Shown here in pieces: positions 1 through 4,217 of a DNA stretch of 5,203 nucleotides. The position numbers were made by a program, and so were the translations under genes. Below the pieces are notes generated by a model. It was given only the letters and a program-made list of their open reading frames with translations, had not been told where the DNA came from and did not search any database. Positions within the stretch are counted from its first letter, which is position 1. Each line of letters starts with the position of its first letter. Source of the DNA: an uncultured Clostridia bacterium (lineage in GTDB: Bacteria; Bacillota; Clostridia; Christensenellales; Pumilibacteraceae); contig CAKQVV010000128.1 in NCBI GenBank assembly GCA_934277845.1, positions 1-5,203 of the forward strand. Direction: 5' to 3'.

Positions 1-83
1 GCAGAACAGGTATAGTGGCTATTGAAAAGGTCAGAGGCGGATGCTATTATAATATTGAAGAAGATACTTTTTTTAGTAAATAA
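1..83 (+). CDS. C-terminal tail of an unidentified protein (partial)
   Basis: An open frame enters at the left edge (first full codon at position 3) and ends at TAA 81-83, giving 26 residues that begin RTGIVAIEKVRGG and end EEDTFFSK. I do not recognise the family. It is taken as coding because it is open to the edge, has a plausible amino-acid mix, and ends 37 bases before a gene with a strong ribosome site on the same strand, as expected for the preceding gene of a small operon. It is AT-rich like the next gene, so both probably belong to the same accessory segment. The frame could also be a chance opening, since only 26 codons are visible. Confidence 0.45.
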   Translation, partial: RTGIVAIEKVRGGCYYNIEEDTFFSK

Positions 84-110
84 AAATCGAATTTTACAGT
101 AAAACAATAC

Positions 111-115
111 GGAGG
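111..115 (+). promoter_or_regulatory. Shine-Dalgarno site for the 95-residue protein
   Basis: GGAGG lies five bases before ATG 121 (GGAGGAAATAATG). This strong site is the main proof that the small ORF downstream is translated and that 121 is its start. No clear promoter is visible in the 37-base gap before it, so the gene is probably read from upstream. Confidence 0.8.
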
Positions 116-120
116 AAATA

Positions 121-408
121 ATGAAAGAACAATTCAAGAGATGGTTAATTCAAAATGGGTATAAAGAATATACCGGTTCGGGGAATCGGAGCACTGTTTA
201 TGACTATATTAAACGAATAGATTTTGTTTGCGATAATGAAATGATCGACTGGATGGAACTAGGAGAGAAAATCGAGTTTATTACTGCAATGTACGACATC
301 GGAGGCGTGAAAAGTTATTTAGGGGAGATATCTCACAGATCCGTCATCAATGCATTAAAAAGATATGGCGAATTTATAGAATATCGCCGGAAAACGATTG
401 ATTTTTAG
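121..408 (+). CDS. Small orphan protein resembling a recombinase core-binding (SAM-like) domain
   Basis: A 95-residue soluble protein with no signal peptide or membrane segment. Residues 1-85 read as several short helices, with the stretches FKRWLIQNGY (5-14), STVYDYIKRI (24-33) and SVINALKRYGEFI (74-86). The spacing and style resemble the N-terminal core-binding domain of tyrosine recombinases, in which helices beginning with a 'T..Y...L' pattern grip DNA. There is no catalytic domain (no R...H-x-x-R...Y), so it cannot be an integrase; it could be a free-standing DNA-binding remnant or a small accessory protein. The family link is pattern recognition only. The start at 121 is set by GGAGG five bases upstream. 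GC is about 36%, against about 55% in the following gene, which suggests acquired DNA. It likely shares a transcript with the gene ending at 83. Confidence 0.7.
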   Translation: MKEQFKRWLIQNGYKEYTGSGNRSTVYDYIKRIDFVCDNEMIDWMELGEKIEFITAMYDIGGVKSYLGEISHRSVINALKRYGEFIEYRRKTIDF

Positions 409-426
409 TAAAAATCGCGGTATTAT
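398..426 (+). promoter_or_regulatory. Predicted sigma-A-type promoter of the DtxR/MntR-like regulator
   Basis: TTGATT (398-403), a 17-base spacer and TATTAT (421-426) match the -35/-10 consensus at 4 and 5 of 6 positions. Transcription would start near 433, leaving a leader of about 25 bases before ATG 458. The -35 lies inside the last codons of the preceding gene. This promoter argues against the upstream TTG at 398 as the regulator's start, because that codon would be upstream of the transcript. Confidence 0.55.
400..416. repeat. Perfect 17-bp palindrome in the promoter spacer (candidate operator)
   Basis: GATTTTTA (400-407) and TAAAAATC (409-416) are exact inverted copies around a single G at 408. 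With a one-base centre it is poorly suited to form an RNA hairpin, so a dimeric protein site is more likely. It overlaps the predicted -35 and fills most of the spacer of the regulator's own promoter, the right place for an autoregulatory operator. It also spans the stop codon of the preceding gene and sits at the GC-content boundary. Confidence 0.5.
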
Positions 427-445
427 ATGTAATAATAAGCACTTT

Positions 446-451
446 AAGGGG
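446..451 (+). promoter_or_regulatory. Shine-Dalgarno site that fixes the regulator start
   Basis: AAGGGG stands six bases before ATG 458. It selects this start over the in-frame TTG at 398, which has no such site and would add 20 residues without family resemblance. Confidence 0.65.
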
Positions 452-457
452 CGCGAT

Positions 458-820
458 ATGGTAGACAACGAATCGCAGGAAATGTATCTGGAAACGATAC
501 TCAAATTATCGGTAAAAAAAGGCAACGTCCGTTCGGTGGACGTGGCGGAAGAACTGGGATACAGCAAACCCAGCGTTTCGCGCGCCGTGGGAATCATGAA
601 AAAGGACGGACATATAGTCGTCCGCGCCGACGGCTCGATCGAACTGACCGAGGGCGGAAGAAAGAAAGCGGAGAATGTTCTCGATCGTCACAAATCGCTG
701 ACCGCCGCACTCGTGAAAATGGGACTCGAACAGCACGCCGCCGAGGAAAACGCGTGCCGCGTGGAACACGTTATCACCGAAGAAGCATTCGAGGCTATAA
801 AAAAATATTTTGAAGTCTAG
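458..820 (+). CDS. DtxR/MntR-family metal-dependent transcriptional repressor (short form)
   Basis: A 120-residue DNA-binding protein expected to repress metal-uptake or metal-dependent genes when loaded with Fe(II) or Mn(II). Residues 5-65 form the winged helix; the recognition segment is around VAEELGYSKPSVSRAVGIMK (29-48), followed by the wing ending IELTEGGRKK. Residues 66-120 form the helical metal-binding/dimerisation domain. There is no C-terminal SH3-like domain, as in MntR (about 142 residues) and unlike DtxR/IdeR (about 226-230). Metal ligands aligned from memory are M9, E12, H78, C100, E103 and H104. The motif NACRVEHVI (98-106) closely matches DtxR EACRWEHVM, and M9 and C100 occupy the DtxR Met10/Cys102 positions where MntR has Asp8/Glu99, which points to iron rather than manganese. 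The gene is monocistronic, with its own promoter and a terminator. The regulon is not visible here. Confidence 0.88.
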   Translation: MVDNESQEMYLETILKLSVKKGNVRSVDVAEELGYSKPSVSRAVGIMKKDGHIVVRADGSIELTEGGRKKAENVLDRHKSLTAALVKMGLEQHAAEENACRVEHVITEEAFEAIKKYFEV

Positions 821-890
821 CAGTTCATCGTACCGGCACGCCGAAAGAAACGCAGCGACTGTCGGCGTTGCACATTCTATCTGAATTTAT

Positions 891-923
891 AAAAAAGCCG
901 CGAGAGAAGATCCCGCGGTTTTT
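891..923 (+). terminator. Rho-independent terminator after the metalloregulator
   Basis: CCGCG (898-902) pairs with CGCGG (914-918). G904-A905 with T911-C912 extends the stem inward past one mismatch, around the loop GAAGA. Flanking A892-896 and T919-923 continue the pairing and supply the T tract. The A tract on the left means it could also act on the minus strand. It separates the regulator transcript from the dehydrogenase promoter. The 70 bases between the stop codon at 820 and this stem contain only a weak 6-bp hairpin (839-844 with 862-867). Confidence 0.8.
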
Positions 924-947
924 CATTATGCTTTCACAGAAAAAGTA

Positions 948-976
948 TTGACAATGAAAAAAAGCGGAACTATAAT
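948..976 (+). promoter_or_regulatory. Fully consensus promoter of the alcohol dehydrogenase
   Basis: TTGACA (948-953), exactly 17 bases, then TATAAT (971-976): both hexamers match the primary sigma consensus perfectly. Transcription should begin near 983, giving a leader of about 47 bases. Such a promoter needs no activator, so the gene is probably highly expressed unless repressed. No convincing operator palindrome is visible next to it; GGG (990-992) and CCC (1001-1003) make only a weak leader hairpin. Confidence 0.85.
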
Positions 977-1016
977 TATATAAGAATCAGGGCAAAATAA
1001 CCCGATAAAAAACGAC

Positions 1017-1021
1017 GGAGG
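1017..1021 (+). promoter_or_regulatory. Shine-Dalgarno site for the alcohol dehydrogenase
   Basis: GGAGG lies eight bases before ATG 1030, an optimal distance. It fixes the start of the dehydrogenase. Confidence 0.8.
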
Positions 1022-1029
1022 AAATAATT

Positions 1030-2196
1030 ATGTTAGGTGATTTTACTTATTGCAATCCGACGAAACTATACTTCGGAAAGAACGCGCTTGACGGACTGAA
1101 CGAAGAACTGCCGAAATACGGCAAACGCGTCCTGCTCGTTTATGGCGGCGGTTCGATCAAAAAGAACGGCATTTACGACAAAGTCGCGGAAATATTGAAA
1201 GCCAACGGCAAAGAAGTCTACGAGGACGCCGGCGTAATGCCCAATCCCACGACCGAAAAGCTGCACGAAGGCGTAGAGCGCGCGAGAAAAGCGAAAGCCG
1301 ATTTTATTCTCGCAGTGGGCGGCGGCTCGGTTTGCGACTATGCGAAAGCTGTTTCCGTGTCTGTTAATTGCGAAGAAGATCCGTGGGACAAATACTATAT
1401 CCGTTTCGAGGAACCCTCGTGCAAAATCGTGCCGGTCGGCTGCGTGCTCACCATGGTAGGAACGGGCAGCGAAATGAACGGCGGCGCGGTCATCACCAAC
1501 CACGAGCAAAAACTCAAAATCGGTCACGTTTTCTGCGAGGACGTGTTCCCGAAATTCTCGATCCTTAACCCCGAATTTACCTACACGCTGCCGCATCGTC
1601 AGATGATTTCCGGCATCTACGACATTATGTCGCATATTCTCGAACAGTACTTCTCCGGTACCGACGACAATGTGAGCGACTACATTATGGAAGGCTTGCT
1701 GCGTTCGCTTATCCACAGCGCGAATATCGCGGCAAAGAACCCGACGGATTACGAAGCGCGCAGTAACATTATGTGGACGGCAACCTGGGCACTCAACACC
1801 TTCGTCGCGAAAGGCAAAGCGACCGACTGGGAAGTCCACATGCTCGGTCAGGCTGTCGGCGCGCACACCGACGCCACGCACGGCATGACGCTGTCTGCTG
1901 TTTCCATGCCGTACTACCGCTATATCATGCCTTACGGACTGAAAAAGTTTGCCCGTTATGCCACGGCGGTGTGGAACGTGAACCCCGCCGGCAAGACCGA
2001 CGAGCAGGTCGCGGAAGAAGGCTTGAAAGCAATGGAGAAGTGGATGACCGAGCTTGGACTCGTCATGCACCTTGCCGATCTCGGCGTCACGCCCGACAGG
2101 ATCGACGGTATCACCGAGAGCACGCTCGTCATGACCGGCGGATACAAAGTACTCGACAAACCCGCGATCAAAAAGATTCTCACCGAAAGTCTGTAA
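1030..2196 (+). CDS. Iron-containing alcohol dehydrogenase (butanol dehydrogenase / YqhD-like)
   Basis: A cytoplasmic 388-residue group III alcohol dehydrogenase, which reduces aldehydes to alcohols with NAD(P)H to dispose of fermentation electrons. It is full length for the BdhA/YqhD branch (about 387-390). The N-terminal nucleotide-binding domain shows YGGGSIKKNGIYD (38-50) and GGGSVCDYAK (97-106), then TMVGTGSEMNGGAVI (141-155). The helical C-terminal domain carries the metal ligands D198 and H202 (GIYDIMSHILE), H270 (EVHMLG) and H284 (DATHGM), matching YqhD D194, H198, H267 and H281. The start follows from GGAGG eight bases upstream. The gene stands alone, between its own consensus promoter and a bidirectional terminator. 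Substrate, and NADH versus NADPH use, cannot be decided from sequence; butyraldehyde or other short aldehydes are typical of the family. Confidence 0.95.
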   Translation: MLGDFTYCNPTKLYFGKNALDGLNEELPKYGKRVLLVYGGGSIKKNGIYDKVAEILKANGKEVYEDAGVMPNPTTEKLHEGVERARKAKADFILAVGGGSVCDYAKAVSVSVNCEEDPWDKYYIRFEEPSCKIVPVGCVLTMVGTGSEMNGGAVITNHEQKLKIGHVFCEDVFPKFSILNPEFTYTLPHRQMISGIYDIMSHILEQYFSGTDDNVSDYIMEGLLRSLIHSANIAAKNPTDYEARSNIMWTATWALNTFVAKGKATDWEVHMLGQAVGAHTDATHGMTLSAVSMPYYRYIMPYGLKKFARYATAVWNVNPAGKTDEQVAEEGLKAMEKWMTELGLVMHLADLGVTPDRIDGITESTLVMTGGYKVLDKPAIKKILTESL

Positions 2197-2239
2197 AACC
2201 GGGAAACGACGCAAAATAAATTAAACCGACCTGAAAGAA

Positions 2240-2273
2240 AAAAGCCGCAAGCGATCCTTTACCTGCGGCTTTT
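2240..2273. terminator. Bidirectional terminator between convergent dehydrogenase and AraC genes
   Basis: A ten-base perfect stem, AAAAGCCGCA (2240-2249) with TGCGGCTTTT (2264-2273), closes a 14-base loop. Read on the plus strand, TTTT follows the stem and ends the dehydrogenase transcript. Read on the minus strand, the A-rich stretch from 2233 becomes a longer T tract and ends the AraC transcript. It lies in the 95-base gap between the two stop codons. Its GCCGC-core stem resembles that of the terminator at 891-923. Confidence 0.85.
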
Positions 2274-2291
2274 GTATAAATCGGTTAGTTC

Positions 2292-3134
2292 TTATTCGAC
2301 GTGCTTTTTCCGGTATTCGAGCGGCGAAAGTCCGGTAGTTTTGCGGAAAACGCGGCAGAAGTAGAACTGATCGGTAAATCCCACGAGCGCGGCGATTTCG
2401 CCGATCGGCATATCGGTGCGCGCCAGCATCGAGCACGCGTTCGACACACGCAAAAGGTTGCGGTATTCGACGGGACTTTTGCCCGACCACTTCTTGAAAA
2501 CGTGATAAAAGTACCCCGTGCTCATGCCGCAAAGCGCGGCGTAACCGTCGATTTTTTCGTTTTTGTTAAAGTCGCGCCGCAGTGCATTCACGCCGCGTCG
2601 GAGAGGGTATTCCTCGCTTCGCAGCGAAGCGTCCGACACCGCGCACAACAGCGAGTAGAACAGCGTTTTGGTTTTAAGCGTGATCGTCGAAGTTTCGCCG
2701 TGAAGCCGCACTGTCAGCGAGTGATATTCTTCGTCGAGTTTTCGAGCCGTGTCGGCAAGGATCAGAGCGTCACCCGCAAGGCTGATTATCCGATCGGACA
2801 GTAAGACTTCTTCGCCGCGGCTGTCGGCGAGAGTGAAATCGATCGTGTACGATTCGATAGAATTGTTTTCGTCGCCGCCCGAGAAAAACACACGGTAATT
2901 TATGCCCGACGGGATATACACCACGTCGCCGCCGGTAGCCGTGACTTCGCGTCCGTTGTCCTCGATAAACCGGGCAACGACCGATGACAGCACCAAAAAC
3001 AAAGCCGCGCGGGGACGCTTGCGTTCGGAGTAACCGAGCCAGCGGTTGCGCTTGCCCCAAACGGCTTTGAAAATTTCCAGATCTACGACGTCTACGTTTT
3101 CGCCCGCAATGAGGGCGGCAGGAATTACTTTCAT
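2292..3134 (-). CDS. AraC/XylS-family transcriptional regulator
   Basis: A one-component sensor-regulator of 280 residues from ATG 3134, or 295 from ATG 3179. Using the longer numbering, the N-terminal half (about 30-125) is cupin-like, with GDVVYIPSGINYRVFFSGG (84-102) typical of AraC effector-binding barrels. The C-terminal 100 residues contain two helix-turn-helix units: IDGYAALCGMSTGYFYHVFK (210-229) and IGEIAALVGFTDQFYFCRVF (259-278), followed by the family signature KTTGLSPLEYRKK (280-292). I prefer the 3134 start because the 45 bases between the two ATGs are very AT-rich and contain a predicted promoter. Neither ATG has a Shine-Dalgarno site, so the 3179 start stays possible. It is divergent from the transporter/glycyl-radical-enzyme operon, which it probably controls. 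The effector is unknown, presumably the sugar or other small molecule handled by that operon. Confidence 0.9.
   Translation of the reverse strand: MKVIPAALIAGENVDVVDLEIFKAVWGKRNRWLGYSERKRPRAALFLVLSSVVARFIEDNGREVTATGGDVVYIPSGINYRVFFSGGDENNSIESYTIDFTLADSRGEEVLLSDRIISLAGDALILADTARKLDEEYHSLTVRLHGETSTITLKTKTLFYSLLCAVSDASLRSEEYPLRRGVNALRRDFNKNEKIDGYAALCGMSTGYFYHVFKKWSGKSPVEYRNLLRVSNACSMLARTDMPIGEIAALVGFTDQFYFCRVFRKTTGLSPLEYRKKHVE
2615..2631. repeat. Perfect 17-bp palindrome inside the AraC gene
   Basis: CGCTTCGC (2615-2622) and GCGAAGCG (2624-2631) are exact inverted copies around one A. It encodes part of ASLRSEE, in the linker between the sensory and DNA-binding halves. It may be a protein site or a chance result of codon choice; no second copy is visible in the window. 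Confidence 0.4.
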
Positions 3135-3140
3135 AACGGT

Positions 3141-3169
3141 ATTATATAATATAATCTCACAATAGTCCA
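3141..3169 (-). promoter_or_regulatory. Predicted promoter of the AraC-family gene
   Basis: Read on the minus strand: TGGACT (3169-3164), a 17-base spacer, TATAAT (3146-3141). The -10 is perfect; the -35 matches 4 of 6. Only six bases separate the -10 from ATG 3134, so transcription would begin at or next to the start codon and the message would be leaderless. The -35 overlaps the first copy of the ACAATAGTC repeat. Confidence 0.5.
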
Positions 3170-3170
3170 T
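3156..3170 (+). promoter_or_regulatory. Operator-like repeat, copy 1 (over the AraC promoter)
   Basis: CTCACAATAGTCCAT shares the 9-mer ACAATAGTC with copy 2 exactly and 13 of 15 bases with copy 3. It covers the predicted -35 of the AraC gene, which fits autoregulation. Identity as an operator is inferred. Confidence 0.45.
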
Positions 3171-3188
3171 AATTTTCATAATAAAACA

Positions 3189-3216
3189 TTGATTTTTTCG
3201 GTTTTTATGTTACAAT
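3189..3216 (+). promoter_or_regulatory. Predicted promoter of the transporter/glycyl radical enzyme operon
   Basis: TTGATT (3189-3194), a 16-base spacer and TACAAT (3211-3216) give a good but not perfect promoter; transcription would start near 3223 and leave a leader of about 35 bases. It is divergent from the AraC gene. The -10 is embedded in the second ACAATAGTC repeat, so a regulator bound there would occlude it. Confidence 0.5.
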
Positions 3217-3223
3217 AGTCGCG
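3209..3223 (+). promoter_or_regulatory. Operator-like repeat, copy 2 (over the operon -10)
   Basis: The core ACAATAGTC (3212-3220) is identical to copy 1 (3159-3167). The two cores are 53 bases apart, close to five helical turns, so both would face the same side of DNA. Part of the match coincides with the -10 hexamer, which weakens it as an independent site. Confidence 0.4.
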
Positions 3224-3251
3224 AAACCAAGACTGACAAAGGACTAAATCG

Positions 3252-3266
3252 CTCACAATGGTCTAT
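3252..3266 (+). promoter_or_regulatory. Operator-like repeat, copy 3 (over the transporter start codon)
   Basis: CTCACAATGGTCTAT differs from copy 1 at two of 15 positions, and its core is 43 bases (about four turns) from copy 2. It includes ATG 3258, so it is either a downstream operator or a coincidence within the start of the gene. Confidence 0.35.
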
Positions 3267-4217
3267 CTGTTCGTAATACTGGCTATACTTTGCCTTGCCG
3301 TCAAGGGATTTTGCGGCAAGAAAACGAGCATCTACGCCGAAAAAATTTCTTACGCGTTCCTTCTTAACCTCGTCCGCATGCTGCTGTGCATCGTCGTGGG
3401 ACTGATTGTCCTTCTGATCGAAGCAAAAGGCAAAATCGTCCTCATCGACCTGAAACTCGCGCTCATCGCGCTCACCGGCGGCGCAGGCACGGCTATGCTC
3501 GTCGTGTGCTGGGTGCTCGCGATCCGCGAAAACACGCTCGTGAAAGTGGACGTTGCGTGTACCGTTGCGTCGCTGCTTCCCGCAGTACTCAGCCTGATCT
3601 TTTTCAAAGAGAGTTTCTCGGGCTGGAAAATGTTCGGGTTTGCGCTGATACTGTCGGCGGTGTTCATCGTGTCGCTCGGCAAGGGCGGGCAAAAGAAGAG
3701 CAGCGTGTTCGGCGTGATCATGCTGATATTGACTGCTGTCGGCGACGGCGTCGCGTCGTTTTCCCAGCAGCTTTACAAGCAGTTCTACACCGAGGGCGGT
3801 ATGTACGCCGGCGAAACGCTGTACTCGGAAGCCACGTTCAATTTCTGGATGTACATAATGGCGGCGGCGGTGCTTGTGATCGTGTATGTTATCTATGTTC
3901 TCACCGCGGGCAGAAAGGAAACCACGCCCGAAGGCGCGCCGCTGACTACGCCGAGAAGAATAAAGGACATCGCCAAAGCCTTGCCCTACGTCGCGGTCAT
4001 GGCGGCGTGTCTGTTCGGCGCGAACTATTTTCAGACGATATCTACTAGCATATACGGCATGAAAGCGCAGGTGCTTTATCCCGTCATCAAAGCCGGCTGT
4101 CTGATCTCGTCAAACCTTCAGGGCGCGCTGTTGTTCGGCGAAAAACTAACGGTACAAAACGTCGTAGGATCGCTTGTCGCTCTCGGCGGAATGATACTTA
4201 TAAACGTGTTGGGGTAA
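3258..4217 (+). CDS. DMT-superfamily (EamA-like) membrane transporter
   Basis: A 319-residue inner-membrane protein with ten predicted helices: about 1-16, 31-54, 67-89, 97-117, 124-141, 148-168, 194-216, 242-262, 268-292 and 298-318. This is the classic 10-TMS drug/metabolite transporter fold made of two five-helix repeats. Each repeat ends in the EamA pattern of an acidic residue in a short loop before the last helix: FFKESFSGWKMFGFALILSA (115-134) and LLFGEKLTVQNVVGSLVALG (291-310). A charged cytoplasmic loop lies at 217-241. The substrate is unknown; the family moves sugars, amino acids and other metabolites. The ribosome site is weak: AAAGGA (3238-3243) is 14 bases from the ATG. There is no in-frame start upstream before the TGA at 3234. 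It abuts the glycyl radical enzyme gene, so it likely imports that enzyme's substrate or exports its product. Confidence 0.88.
   Translation: MVYLFVILAILCLAVKGFCGKKTSIYAEKISYAFLLNLVRMLLCIVVGLIVLLIEAKGKIVLIDLKLALIALTGGAGTAMLVVCWVLAIRENTLVKVDVACTVASLLPAVLSLIFFKESFSGWKMFGFALILSAVFIVSLGKGGQKKSSVFGVIMLILTAVGDGVASFSQQLYKQFYTEGGMYAGETLYSEATFNFWMYIMAAAVLVIVYVIYVLTAGRKETTPEGAPLTTPRRIKDIAKALPYVAVMAACLFGANYFQTISTSIYGMKAQVLYPVIKAGCLISSNLQGALLFGEKLTVQNVVGSLVALGGMILINVLG

Noticed and set aside
398..457. Twenty-residue N-terminal extension of the DtxR-like regulator from TTG 398
   Set aside because: There is no ribosome site, it overlaps the end of the previous gene, and the predicted -35 lies on that codon. 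ATG 458 has AAGGGG at six bases and yields the family-typical N-terminus.
839..867. CGCCGA / TCGGCG inverted repeat after the regulator gene as a second terminator or small RNA
   Set aside because: There are only six base pairs, a 17-base loop and no T tract; the strong terminator follows at 891-923.
983..1016. Dehydrogenase leader as a riboswitch
   Set aside because: The leader is only about 47 bases, with a three-pair GGG/CCC hairpin; too small and unstructured for any riboswitch class I know.
1066..2214. A 382-codon open frame on the minus strand
   Set aside because: It lies almost entirely opposite the iron alcohol dehydrogenase, which has family motifs, promoter and ribosome site. The antisense translation is rich in His, Arg, Phe and Val with no recognisable domain; long antisense openings are common opposite GC-biased genes.
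3235..3244. A fourth ACAATAGTC-like site in the transporter leader (GACAAAGGAC)
   Set aside because: It matches the core at only 6 of 9 positions and coincides with the weak ribosome site, so it is not distinguishable from chance.
3386..4048. A 220-codon plus-strand frame in another register of the transporter gene
   Set aside because: The translation is dominated by Arg, His and Ala without a domain; the overlapping frame gives a coherent ten-helix membrane protein.
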